DNA of 64,000 nt from Novosphingobium aerophilum (GCF_014230305.1 NZ_JACLAU010000001.1:420049-484048), one strand, 5' to 3'. Shown: positions 38,375 to 46,165, counted from the first letter of the stretch. Made by a program: numbers and translations. The notes: generated by a model from the sequence alone, not told the origin.

Positions 38375-39715
38375 ATGGCTATGGATCTGACCCGCCGCTC
38401 AGCCCTGCGCGGCATGCTCAACGGGGCTGCGATCACCGTCGGGGTGCCGCTGCTGGACGCGTTCCTCGACATCAACGGCGAGGCCATGGCCGCCACCGGC
38501 AGCCCCGTGCCGGTGCGCTTCGGCACCTGGTTCTGGGGGCTGGGGGTCAACCCGAACCGCTGGTTCCCGGACAAGGCCGGGCCCGGATACGATCTGAAGC
38601 CCGAACTGGCACCGATCCGCCCCTTCGCGCACAAGATCAACATTCTCGGCAACTTCAACGTGATGCTGGACGGAGCGCCCAATCTGCCGCACTCCTCCGG
38701 GGGCGCGGCGATCCGAACCGGGCGCGCCTTGACCGCCGAGCGCGGCTTGCCGGGCGAATCCTTCGACGTGGCGATCGGCGACCGGATCGGCACGCGGACC
38801 CGCTTCCGCAGCCTCGAGATGTCGGCGGCGGGCGACGCGCGCAATTCGTTGAGCGGCCGCGGCGGCGGCAACCTCAACCCGTCCGAGACATCGGCCAGCG
38901 CCCTGTACCAGCGCCTGTTCGGCACCGGCTTCCAGGACCCGAACAGCGCCACCTTCGTTCCCGATCCGGTGGTCATGGCGCGGCGCAGCGTCCTGTCCGC
39001 GGTCGGCGAACAGCGCAAGGCGCTGGTGAGTGCGGTCGGTGCGGCGGACCGCCAGAAGCTCGACCAGTACTTCACCTCGGTCCGCCAGCTCGAGAACCAG
39101 CTCGCGGTGGAGCTGACCAAGCCCGAACCGATGCCCGCCTGCATCGTCCCGCGGGCGGTCCGGGAACGCCCGGTCAATGCCGAGATCGAGACCGCGGTGG
39201 CCAATCACGCGCTGATGACCGACCTGCTGGTCATGGCGCTCGCCTGCGACCAGACCCGCGTGTTCAACATGATGTTCAACAACGGGGCCTCGTCGCTGAC
39301 GCGGATCGGCAGCACGATCACGCATCACCAGCTCACGCATGAGGAGGCACTGGACAACCGGCTCGGCTACCAGCCCGAGGCCAGCTACTTCCTCAACCGC
39401 ATCATGGAAGCCTGGGTCTACTTCGTCGGGGCGCTCGACCGGATCCAGGAAGGGCCACGCACGCTGCTCGACAACACGCTGGTGTTTGCCCACTCGGAAA
39501 CCGAGTTTGCCAAGTTCCACACGATCGACAACATCCCGATGATGACCGCAGGCAGCGCCGGCGGGCGGGTCAGGACCGGGCTCTACGTCGATGGCCAGGG
39601 CACCCCGGTCAGCCGCGTCGGGCTGACCCTGCAGCAGATCATGGGGGTGTCGATCGACACCTGGGGAACCCAGAGCATGACCACCGGCAAGTCGATCGGC
39701 GAGATCGTGGCATGA
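38375..39715 (+). CDS. Tat-exported DUF1552 protein
   Basis: This 446-residue protein has a twin-arginine signal (LTRRSALRGMLNGAAITVG). The DUF1552 fold shows in FGTWFWGLGVNPNRWFP, INILGNFNVMLDG, LDQYFTSVRQLENQL, RVFNMMFNNGAS and NTLVFAHSETEFAKFH. Tat export implies cofactor or folded transport; the fold is often related to the sulfatase/DUF1501 group. An AAGGAGG ribosome binding site precedes ATG 38375. It is the constant partner of DUF1592 proteins in other genomes, which supports a shared function. Confidence 0.88.
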   Translation: MAMDLTRRSALRGMLNGAAITVGVPLLDAFLDINGEAMAATGSPVPVRFGTWFWGLGVNPNRWFPDKAGPGYDLKPELAPIRPFAHKINILGNFNVMLDGAPNLPHSSGGAAIRTGRALTAERGLPGESFDVAIGDRIGTRTRFRSLEMSAAGDARNSLSGRGGGNLNPSETSASALYQRLFGTGFQDPNSATFVPDPVVMARRSVLSAVGEQRKALVSAVGAADRQKLDQYFTSVRQLENQLAVELTKPEPMPACIVPRAVRERPVNAEIETAVANHALMTDLLVMALACDQTRVFNMMFNNGASSLTRIGSTITHHQLTHEEALDNRLGYQPEASYFLNRIMEAWVYFVGALDRIQEGPRTLLDNTLVFAHSETEFAKFHTIDNIPMMTAGSAGGRVRTGLYVDGQGTPVSRVGLTLQQIMGVSIDTWGTQSMTTGKSIGEIVA

Positions 39716-40206
39716 CCGGCAGGCACGCCGCCCTTTCGCTGGCCGGACTGGCCGCCGTGTCGCTGTCGGCCCCTGTCCGGGCAGAGCCGCCGATCGCGCC
39801 CCCGGCGCTGGTCGGGGTGGTGTTCAGCGTTGCCGATCCCGAGCGCGAACTGGCGTTCTACCGCGACGTCTTCGGCCTGACCCTGGCGACGACGGTGGCG
39901 CATGGCACCAGCCGGGAATACATCCTGCGCTTTGCCGGCTCCGGCGCGCCATCCACCCTGATCCTGCAGCATGAGACCGATCCCGCCGCCCGCCGGGCGC
40001 CGACGCCGGGCGGAGGATTCAACCGCCTAGTGCTGCGCGTGACCGACCTGGCCGCGGTGATCGCCCAGCTCGATCGCCGCAAGCTGACGCACACCATGCC
40101 AAGCGGCGATCCCAAGGGCTACCGCGTGCTGCACACCGCCGACCCCGAGGGCTTTGCGCTCGAAATCATCCAGGCCGCGCCGCAAGCGCCGCCGCCGAGG
40201 CCTTAG
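39712..40206 (+). CDS. exported VOC (glyoxalase/bleomycin-resistance) family protein
   Basis: This 164-residue protein has a signal peptide ending near VRAEP and one VOC domain: VGVVFSVADPERELAFYRDVFGLTLAT, GFNRLVLRVTDLAAVIAQLDR and HTADPEGFALEIIQ, with metal-ligand-like Glu and His. It overlaps the DUF1552 gene by 4 bp. A periplasmic VOC protein is uncommon; it may bind or isomerise the substrate of the module. Confidence 0.82.
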   Translation: MTGRHAALSLAGLAAVSLSAPVRAEPPIAPPALVGVVFSVADPERELAFYRDVFGLTLATTVAHGTSREYILRFAGSGAPSTLILQHETDPAARRAPTPGGGFNRLVLRVTDLAAVIAQLDRRKLTHTMPSGDPKGYRVLHTADPEGFALEIIQAAPQAPPPRP

Positions 40207-40300
40207 CGGAGCCTCCGGGCCGGAGCATGGCGCAGGTTCGGCTTGCCGTGGCCTGCGGGCTTGCTAGGAGAGCGCGCAACCGACCCGGGACTTCACGCGC

Positions 40301-40801
40301 ATGACGCAAGACCGCCGCGATGCGCTGCTCCAGCACCTGCTGAGCCGCACGGACAGCGCCCCGCGCGACGCGGACAGGCTCGATCCTGCGCTGCTGTCGC
40401 GCATCCTGGCAGGGCTGGTCTTCGCGCAGCGACCGATCAACGCCGCGGGCAGGGCGATCACCGAGCGCTTCGATCTGGGCCCCCGGGGGGCCTTCATCCT
40501 GAGCGTGATCGACCGCGGGGTGACCTATCCCAAGGACCTGGCCGAACTGCTGCGCATCGGGCGGAGCCTGGTCACGGCGGAGCTCGCCCGCCTGACCGAC
40601 GCCGGGCTGATCACGGCCCGGGCCGGCGACGACCGGCGTCGTTCGCTGTTGCAACTGACGCCGCTGGGCCAGCAGGTCACGGCCCAGTTTCGCACCAGTC
40701 TGTCCGCCATGCTGGAAAGCCGGCTGCAGGCCTACTCGCGCGATCAGATCGATCTGTTTGCGGCGATGCTCCTGCACATCCAGGGGGACCCAACGGAATG
40801 A
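40301..40801 (+). CDS. MarR family transcriptional regulator
   Basis: This 166-residue winged-helix protein has the MarR pattern YPKDLAELLRIGRSLVTAELARLTDAGLITARAGDDRRRSLLQLTPLG, with the wing DDRRR. It follows the exported module by 94 bp on the same strand and may regulate it through the palindrome at 34169-34181; that link is inference. Downstream (40838-40880) the DNA turns AT-rich and the accessory island begins. Confidence 0.85.
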   Translation: MTQDRRDALLQHLLSRTDSAPRDADRLDPALLSRILAGLVFAQRPINAAGRAITERFDLGPRGAFILSVIDRGVTYPKDLAELLRIGRSLVTAELARLTDAGLITARAGDDRRRSLLQLTPLGQQVTAQFRTSLSAMLESRLQAYSRDQIDLFAAMLLHIQGDPTE

Positions 40802-40929
40802 TCCAGCCGCTCTGACGGCAGCGCCAGGGGCGTATCCGGCCTTCATATAATTAAAGGGATTATCATTATCCAATTCATCAGCCGGGACTTGGATGTATGG
40901 GCCTACATCAACGGCGTGACTCTTGACTT

Positions 40930-41329
40930 CTCACGGCCATGGTCCGCTGTCGAACCAGAAGATCGCAGGTCTTGTGCAGCATCAACACCACCTGGCGCTG
41001 TCCGACTTCACCGCGACAAAGCGCATAGTCGACCTGGCCACGGCCTCGCAGATCGCCGTCTTGCCGAACTTGACGTAGGGCTTCACAAACGCTGGTGGCG
41101 TGAGACAGACTTCATGACCGAGCGCGCCGATCTCCCGGCCCCAGTAATAGACCGATGCACAAGCTACGATCCCGACAAGGCATGACCGCTTCAGCTTCGC
41201 GAAGAACTTCAGATTCTCTACACGTCGAAGCTACCGGCGCACAACCAGACTGCCATCATCGGCGATGGCGTGAACCTGGAACACATTCTTGGCCAGATCG
41301 AGGCCAGTTACAGCGATCTCCTGGGGCAT
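40930..41329 (-). pseudogene. decayed IS110-family transposase, N-terminal fragment
   Basis: Reading down from ATG 41329 gives MPQEIAVTGLDLAKNVFQVHA and IADDGSLVVRR followed by a stop, then in shifted frames FFAKLK, YYWGREIGALGHEVCL, VKPYVKFGKT, a run resembling RFVAVKSD, and LMLHKTCDLLVRQRTMAV. This is the DEDD N-terminal half of an IS110-family transposase with stops, frameshifts and small deletions. It differs from both intact IS110 genes in the window. Boundaries are approximate. Confidence 0.75.
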
Positions 41330-41506
41330 GGGCGACTCCTCGAGACGTGGCTTCCTACAACCGCACCATTACATACCTATCTCTGTGCGAGGGCCGTCCA
41401 CCCCATCACGTCATTGGGCGCTTAACTTTTTGCATTCCGACGAGATAGCCGAACCACATAACCCTACTTGTAACCTTCCCCCGACTGAGGCATCTATCCA
41501 ACAAAT

Positions 41507-41579
41507 CCCTCGGTCAGTCCCGAGGGTGAGGCGTGGAAACCTCACAATCGTAGTCGCCGGTCGAACCTAGTTCGGCCGG
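41507..41579. ncRNA. three tandem hairpins upstream of the decayed IS110 transposase
   Basis: CCCTCGG/CCGAGGG (41507-41526), GTGAGG/CCTCAC (41526-41545) and a 10-bp stem with CTA loop (41557-41579, one wobble pair) follow one another. They lie on the 5' side of the decayed transposase, where IS110-subgroup elements carry the bridge RNA. They may be a relic of that RNA; alternatively they form a terminator-like or REP-like cluster. Confidence 0.4.
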
Positions 41580-41619
41580 GTGGCCGTCGCGCATGTCCAA
41601 GGTTCCGCCTAAAGTCTCT

Positions 41620-41648
41620 AGCTGCTGCCCCCTCGCGCAGGGGTATCC
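41620..41648 (+). repeat. left end repeat of IS110-family element 2
   Basis: It contains AGCTGCTGCCCC and, 5 bp later, GCAGGGGTATCC, able to form a CCCC/GGGG hairpin. Both 12-mers recur inverted at 43176-43209. Confidence 0.88.
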
Positions 41649-41979
41649 GCAATTCAGAGCGTCAGCATGGTGTGCTCCTTTGCTGAGCGCGGCAAGTCCA
41701 GATTGTCCGTCCCGGAGTGCAACAGTCTCTTCGTGGTCAGGCGCCTTGCCGGGCCCATGGGGCCAACGCCTGCCTCATTATGGGTATTCACCTGCAAAGG
41801 GGGGAGCTCCAACAAGCGGCACGAGGTTGTCGCCACCTCAACTTTAGACCCGGAGTCTCCGATCCCTCCGCCTCCCGGGAGGACTCTGCCGGCGCCCTTG
41901 CGCGCCGAACCCGTGAACCTGTCTCGCATTCTCCTTGATCTGGCTTCTTGATCTGGCTCCTTGCTCGGACCAGGCCGGC
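41649..41979 (-). other. long noncoding end of IS110-family element 2
   Basis: This 331-bp stretch lies between the transposase stop and the left end repeat and holds no convincing gene. Several short pairings are possible (GGAG/CTCC near 41864, CAAC/GTTG near 41813). By analogy with IS1111-subgroup elements it should encode the bridge RNA. No exact RNA limits can be given. Confidence 0.4.
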
Positions 41980-43143
41980 CTACACGGCCGCCTGACGACG
42001 CATCAGCTCGCGATGCGCCTCCACATTCGCCGCCTTCGCCATGAAGTGGGTGCCATCGCGCCACAGGCTGAGCATGACGATCGCCAGCTTGCGCGCGAGG
42101 GCCACCTTGGCCTTGTTGAACCCGACCCGTTTGCTGAGCCGCAGCCCCCAGTCCTTCAGCGTGCTGAAGGACTTCGTGTTCGACAGCATGACCGTCGCCG
42201 CCGAGACCAGGTGTGTGCGGGTCATCTGATTGCCCATCTTGCTCACGCTGCCATGGGTCAGGCTGTCTCCCGACTGGTACACCCGCGGGGTGAGGCCAAG
42301 ATAGGCCGCGACATCCTCGACATGGCGGAAGCGGTGGGGGTCCTCGATGGCGCTGAAGAACGACAGCGCCGTGATGGTGCCAACGCCCGGGATTTCCATG
42401 AAGCGCCGGCAGACCGGATTGGCCGCAGCCAACAGGTCGAGTTCGCGCTCGATGCGCTGGGCCTCGTCATAAAAGCTCTGGCACAGGTCGAGCAATGGCA
42501 GGACCCTGGGCCGCAGATCGATGTTTTCCCGATCGGCAATCAGGCACATCTGGTCGATCGCGCGACTGCGATAGGTCGCCGGGCTTTCGGTTCCGCCCTC
42601 GATCCGTCCGCCATAGACACGGACCAGGCCGCGGATCATGGCCTCGGTCTCCCGCCGCTGCTTCACCAAGCGATCGCGCATGATGAGATAGGCCCTGATC
42701 TCGAAGCTCAGGCTGGACTTGACGTAGACCTCGGTCAGATACTCCCGGCCCGAGCGGGTGATCTCGGCGATCCCGCGTGCGTCGTTGGTGTCGGTCTTGT
42801 TGCGCTTGATCGATAGCACCCGGTGCACCTGGAGCGCATCGAGCACCGCCACCGGGAAGCCCTGACGACGCAACTGCGCAGCCAGATGCGGCGACAGGCT
42901 GCCCGTTTCCATGCCGATCATCGACACGTGCGACTTGAAGTTCTTGCGCAGATACCGGCCGATCTCGGTCGCATCGCTCTTCATCGACATCTGGTGCACG
43001 ACCGCCCCGTCGGCGTCGACGACGCAGACCGCCGTGTTCCTCAGCCCAACGTCGAGCCCCACCCAGAACCGTGCGCGAGCCGGCTCCGCCTCGGCGCGAG
43101 CCATCGCCGCCGAGTACCCGACCGCTGTGATCTTCTTTGGCAT
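41980..43143 (-). CDS. IS110-family DEDD transposase
   Basis: This 387-residue protein has the RuvC-like DEDD core in FWVGLDVGLRNTAVCV (Asp), MIGMETGSLSP (Glu) and RNKTDTNDARGIAE (Asp pair). The C-terminal Transposase_20 domain has EIPGVGTITALSFFSAI and the serine region YQSGDSLTHGSVSKMGNQMTR. It is full length and apparently functional. It shares only family-level similarity with the transposase at 22064-23356. Confidence 0.95.
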   Translation of the reverse strand: MPKKITAVGYSAAMARAEAEPARARFWVGLDVGLRNTAVCVVDADGAVVHQMSMKSDATEIGRYLRKNFKSHVSMIGMETGSLSPHLAAQLRRQGFPVAVLDALQVHRVLSIKRNKTDTNDARGIAEITRSGREYLTEVYVKSSLSFEIRAYLIMRDRLVKQRRETEAMIRGLVRVYGGRIEGGTESPATYRSRAIDQMCLIADRENIDLRPRVLPLLDLCQSFYDEAQRIERELDLLAAANPVCRRFMEIPGVGTITALSFFSAIEDPHRFRHVEDVAAYLGLTPRVYQSGDSLTHGSVSKMGNQMTRTHLVSAATVMLSNTKSFSTLKDWGLRLSKRVGFNKAKVALARKLAIVMLSLWRDGTHFMAKAANVEAHRELMRRQAAV

Positions 43144-43175
43144 GTCTCATCCTTTCCGTCCGTCGTGACACGAAA

Positions 43176-43209
43176 GGATACCCCTGCTTGGCCAACAGGG
43201 GCAGCAGCT
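43176..43209 (-). repeat. right end repeat of IS110-family element 2
   Basis: It contains GGATACCCCTGC and GGGGCAGCAGCT, with a CCCCTG/CAGGGG hairpin between them, mirroring 41620-41648. It starts 32 bp before the transposase start. Confidence 0.88.
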
Positions 43210-43299
43210 ATCCCACAAGCGGCGGCGCCTTGTGACTACGCAGGGTTTCCAACACCCGGCTCGGGCCGGTCCGCCTCCAGCGTTGCGATGGGAGGCGGG

Positions 43300-43767
43300 A
43301 TGTTACGGTACAGTGCTGCGATCGCTTTTTGCCTGGCGCTGACCGCCTGCGGCAAATCCACGTCCGATTACGAGCAGGCTGCCAAGGCCAACTGGCCGAG
43401 GATCCAGGCGGCACAGGCCGCGCGGGCAGATGACCTCGACGCGAAGGCCGAAGACTGGGATCGCAGCGCTGCGATGGCGCGGCGGATCGCCGCCTCGCTT
43501 GGCAAGGCGAACGAGCCCAACCGTGTCGCCGACGGGCATGACGAGGCTGCGCGTGACCTGCGGGCGGAGGCGGCCGAAGCGCGTGCCCTGTCTAAGGCGA
43601 CGCTGACGAAGGTCCGCAACATCAGCTGCGCACCTGCTGCGCCCGACCCCGGCGAAAACTGCGAGATGACCATCACCCTGCGGGACAAGCAGGGGAACAA
43701 CCACGACACCCAGGCCCGGTGGCGCTTCGATGTGATCGATGGCCGGCTCCAGGTGGTCGGCTCATGA
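43300..43767 (+). CDS. small lipoprotein of unknown function
   Basis: This 155-residue protein has a lipoprotein signal peptide with the lipobox LTAC (Cys at about residue 17). A helical Ala/Asp/Arg-rich middle region (SDYEQAAKANWPRIQAAQAARADDLDAK) follows, and the C-terminus holds ISCAPAAPDPGENCEMTI and WRFDVIDGRLQVV. ATG 43300 is preferred over ATG 43288 because GGAGGC lies just before it. The stop overlaps the following ParA-like start by 4 bp if that gene begins at 43764. The function is unknown. Confidence 0.75.
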   Translation: MLRYSAAIAFCLALTACGKSTSDYEQAAKANWPRIQAAQAARADDLDAKAEDWDRSAAMARRIAASLGKANEPNRVADGHDEAARDLRAEAAEARALSKATLTKVRNISCAPAAPDPGENCEMTITLRDKQGNNHDTQARWRFDVIDGRLQVVGS

Positions 43768-44471
43768 CCAGGCTCAGGGCAGGGGAGGGCAACATCCGCT
43801 TGGCACCAGCCCGTCCGCCGCGCCGTCACCGGTCGGTCAGCGCATGGTACCCGATGGAGGTGATCGGGGTGATTTCGCCGGCGCCGGGGTGCGGGGTCAC
43901 CTTGAAGGCCGCGGACCTGCTGCTTTGTGCTCAGGCTGCCGGCGACCGGGTCCTCGCGATCGACACATCGCCGACACGGGACCTAGCGCGCGACCTCGAG
44001 CCACACGGGTTCGAGCATCTGGGAGATATCCGCGATCTAGTGACACCGTGGTGCGGCCGGAAGTGGAGGAACCGCAGCTATCCGCGGGCAGGCATCCTGT
44101 CGCTCGCGGAGCAGACGAGGGGAGGGCCCTCGCTTTCAGAACTGGCCGGCACATACCGGGACAGGAGGAACAGGACCCAACAGCGCTGGAACGCCTGGCT
44201 GGGCCACTATTACGATCGCGCGGTGATCGACCTTGGAGGCTCCGACGCGGCGATATTCGGCATGCTGTGCCCGGCGGAATCGCAGGTCCGGGTGCTTCTT
44301 GCACCAGAAGCGGCCGACCCATGCCTCCATGTCGACTGGATCGACAGGGCAGGCCTCCTGTTGAAGGTACTGGTCTGTCCCGAAATGGTGTCGTTCGAGC
44401 CGCCGCTGTCGGACACCTTGCCAGGGGCGGTCGACCGCCTTGCCCAGCGCTGGCGCCAGTCGGCGGGGTAG
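43764..44471 (+). CDS. ParA/BcsQ-like protein with degenerate Walker A
   Basis: From ATG 43764 (235 residues) or from 43854 (205 residues) the protein opens with MEVIGVISPAPGCGVTLKAA, the deviant P-loop position of ParA/MinD-like ATPases. The usual Lys is replaced by Val-Thr. Next come DRVLAIDTSPTRDLARDL (Walker A' Asp region) and YYDRAVIDLGGSDAA (Walker B). BcsQ-type cellulose proteins have a similar Lys-less loop. It is followed by a diverged paralogue at 44539. No cellulose genes are in the window. ATP binding may be lost or altered. Confidence 0.65.
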   Translation: MTRLRAGEGNIRLAPARPPRRHRSVSAWYPMEVIGVISPAPGCGVTLKAADLLLCAQAAGDRVLAIDTSPTRDLARDLEPHGFEHLGDIRDLVTPWCGRKWRNRSYPRAGILSLAEQTRGGPSLSELAGTYRDRRNRTQQRWNAWLGHYYDRAVIDLGGSDAAIFGMLCPAESQVRVLLAPEAADPCLHVDWIDRAGLLLKVLVCPEMVSFEPPLSDTLPGAVDRLAQRWRQSAG

Positions 44472-44538
44472 TGCGCCGAATAGCCCCCAAGCCCTCACAT
44501 AGACCCGCGCTCATCGCGCTTCAGCAGGAGTAAACGAC

Positions 44539-45240
44539 ATGCAAGTGATCTCGGTTCAAAGTGTCTGCGGCGGCACCGGCGTGTCGCTCACGGCGGCAGA
44601 GCTCGCCCTCAAAGCACGGAGCGAGGGGCAACGGGTCCTGGCGGTCGATCTGTGTCAGAACCGGCAGTTGCGCAGAGACCTGTCGATCGCGGGTTTCCAC
44701 CAGATCGAGGATTCGCGGCAGCTTTTCCGGCCGCTTTGCGAAGCTCGGTGGGGGCGAAGCCCCTTTCCCCGGGCGGCGCTGATGTGCTTTCCCTTCAGCC
44801 GGCCGAGCTACCTATCTGTCACCGACGAAGGACGCCTCACGCTGAACCATGAGCCGCTGATCGAACGCGGGCCGGTTGCGCTCCAGTGCCTCGAGGCGTC
44901 AGTCCGTGACCTGTCGGTCGGCTTCGACGTGATGGTGATCGACGTGAGCACCAAGGATCGCACGACGATGCGGATGGTCGCCGAAGTCAGTGACGAGGTG
45001 CATGTCATGCTCCGCACCGTCCCCGATTTTGCCACGGCCGGACACTGGTACGCATTCATCGGAGTAGCGGACCCCGCGGCACTGCGTTGCGAGGTGTTCA
45101 CCCACGAGGACCGCAATCGCACCCCGGCAGAACTCGATCAGATGGGACGGTCATCGGCACTGCTGGATTTCTACCAAGCTGCGGAGCGTGGGGACAAGCC
45201 GGGTGGCGATGACAGGCAGGCCGAGCGGGCGGGCGCATAG
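44539..45240 (+). CDS. ParA/BcsQ-like protein with degenerate Walker A, paralogue of the upstream gene
   Basis: This 233-residue protein begins MQVISVQSVCGGTGVSLTAA: a ParA-type P-loop in which GGTGK is changed to GGTGV. It continues EGQRVLAVDLCQNRQLRRDL and GFDVMVIDVSTKDRTTMRM. The order of elements and the shared segment with Arg-Asp-Leu and Leu-Phe-Arg-Pro/Asp-Leu-Val-Thr-Pro in the two proteins indicate an ancient duplication. A tandem pair that both lack the lysine argues for a conserved non-hydrolytic or heterodimeric role. Confidence 0.68.
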   Translation: MQVISVQSVCGGTGVSLTAAELALKARSEGQRVLAVDLCQNRQLRRDLSIAGFHQIEDSRQLFRPLCEARWGRSPFPRAALMCFPFSRPSYLSVTDEGRLTLNHEPLIERGPVALQCLEASVRDLSVGFDVMVIDVSTKDRTTMRMVAEVSDEVHVMLRTVPDFATAGHWYAFIGVADPAALRCEVFTHEDRNRTPAELDQMGRSSALLDFYQAAERGDKPGGDDRQAERAGA

Positions 45241-45292
45241 CGCCCGCCAACCTCGGGCAACCAACCCTGCATCAGCATGGAAAGGATTCCAT

Positions 45293-45583
45293 ATGCCGAT
45301 CCGCCTAAGCCGCTGCGCAGGCTATCCTCGCCGGACTGTCCGCATCGCGGTCGAGCATCTGCGCCACAAGCCCGCCGCTGTCGCCGCCCGCAGCGGGCAC
45401 GACAAGGTCATCATCCTGCGCGCCGGCAAACCCACGTGGACGATGGTGAGTACGGATTACCATGACATGCTGGTCGATCGCGTCCGGGCCCTGGGGCTGG
45501 ACGCAGCCAGCAACGGGCTGGGCAGGAGAATGGGCCCCAAGCCCGCGGCCAAGTGGCGCGCTACCCGCAGTGGGTTGAACTAG
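45293..45583 (+). CDS. Phd/YefM-like small protein
   Basis: This 96-residue protein contains RIAVEHLRHKPAAVAARSGHDKVIILRAGKPTW and STDYHDMLVDRV, which resemble the Phd/YefM antitoxin core (repression of a residue run followed by a GKP turn and an Asp-Tyr helix). No toxin gene follows. It lies 52 bp after the second ParA-like gene with AAAGGA before its ATG. It may be a solitary DNA-binding antitoxin-like regulator. The match is weak. Confidence 0.5.
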   Translation: MPIRLSRCAGYPRRTVRIAVEHLRHKPAAVAARSGHDKVIILRAGKPTWTMVSTDYHDMLVDRVRALGLDAASNGLGRRMGPKPAAKWRATRSGLN

Positions 45584-45810
45584 GGGTAGCACGGTTCATC
45601 CAAGCAGCTAGCCAAGGGCGGTCGTCGGTCATGATCGACCCGGCGACCATGACCACAGTCCGACCCCTTCACCTTCTCGGCGAGGTCAGGCCCCCTTCAG
45701 CTCCATGGCTGTTCGGAGGAGCTCCCATGCCATCTGTTCGTGCTGGCTGGTCTGCCGGTCGATTGCCTGGCCATCTGGCCCGATGGGGCAGGACATGCTC
45801 GGACCCGTCC

Positions 45811-45891
45811 GGGAACAATTGTCGCACAAGGTTATCCCGCAAATCCAACGGGATAGCGAGCTCTGCCGTTTCCTGTGCGACAATTGTTCCC
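45811..45891. repeat. nested inverted repeats, 18 bp outside and 7 bp inside
   Basis: GGGAACAATTGTCGCACA (45811-45828) is perfectly complementary to 45874-45891. Inside, TATCCCG (45833-45839) pairs with CGGGATA (45849-45855). The 81-bp structure would make a long cruciform or RNA hairpin and is too symmetric to be accidental. It could be a recombination site, an operator pair or an antisense RNA. Confidence 0.8.
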
Positions 45892-45933
45892 AGGGGGGTC
45901 TACCGGTTTTCGCATTACAAAGCAGAGCCTTAG

Positions 45934-45962
45934 GCCTCATGGACACCGTGTTAGGTGTACCC
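45934..45962 (+). repeat. 29-bp inverted repeat, left of vapBC
   Basis: This repeat (core CACCGTGTTAGGTGTACCC) occurs in opposite orientation at 46998-47026 with 26 of 29 positions identical. It is itself partly palindromic (ACACC/GGTGT) and is followed by CTTTTT, so it can also act as a terminator-like hairpin. The two copies bracket vapBC. Confidence 0.75.
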
Positions 45963-46136
45963 CTTTTTCAAGCAGGCACTGAACGCCTTCAAGCCGCCGA
46001 CATCGTGTTCACCCGGTCGGTGCGCCGCCCGCCGATGGCTCTGACATCCGCGGCGCTCGACTGGGGCGCCCACCGTCCGCGAAGATCGAGTGGCGAAAGG
46101 GTGGGCAAGTGGAGTTTAATGTCACAACCGGAGGCG

Positions 46137-46165
46137 TGTGACATGCATTCTCAAACATGCCATAT
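46137..46165. promoter_or_regulatory. conserved promoter/operator element of vapBC
   Basis: TGTGACATG and GCCATAT, separated by 13 bp, lie 50-80 bp before vapB. The same pair with the same spacing precedes the truncated vapB copy (49148-49176). Conservation of spacing while the rest diverges suggests a protein-binding or promoter site. A GTCACA at 46121-46126 pairs with the TGTGAC. Confidence 0.6.

Larger units (their letters stand above)
41620..43209 (-). mobile_element. intact IS110-family (IS1111-like) insertion sequence
   Basis: Both ends carry the same two 12-mers in inverted orientation: AGCTGCTGCCCC and GCAGGGGTATCC at 41620-41631 and 41637-41648, and their complements at 43198-43209 and 43176-43187. 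They bracket one DEDD transposase on the minus strand with 32 bp upstream and about 330 bp downstream, the IS1111-subgroup layout. The element is 1.59 kb. Beyond its right end is another hairpin, CACAAG...CTTGTG (43213-43233), a possible target structure. Confidence 0.85.
45584..46136. other. noncoding region with nested inverted repeats
   Basis: No supported gene was found in these 550 bp. On the minus strand a 36-codon frame (MSCPIGPDGQAIDRQ...MELKGA, start near 45798, end near 45686) lies just below the repeat at 45811-45891 and could be a real small protein. The evidence is thin and it is not called. Confidence 0.4.

Noticed and set aside
40838..40880. AT-rich stretch after the second marR as a promoter
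   Set aside because: Hexamers can be picked out, but no intact gene follows on either side at a sensible distance, only the decayed IS110 fragment.
41507..41579. CRISPR array or tRNA cluster
   Set aside because: The hairpins differ in sequence, there are no regular spacers, and no tRNA T-arm, anticodon arm or CCA end can be fitted.
43764..45240. Cellulose synthase operon, based on BcsQ resemblance
   Set aside because: No bcsA, bcsB, bcsC or bcsZ gene is in the window; the resemblance is limited to the P-loop region and overall ParA fold.
45811..45891. dif/Xer recombination site
   Set aside because: The AT-rich XerC/XerD arms with a 6-bp spacer could not be aligned; the resemblance was limited to a few bases.
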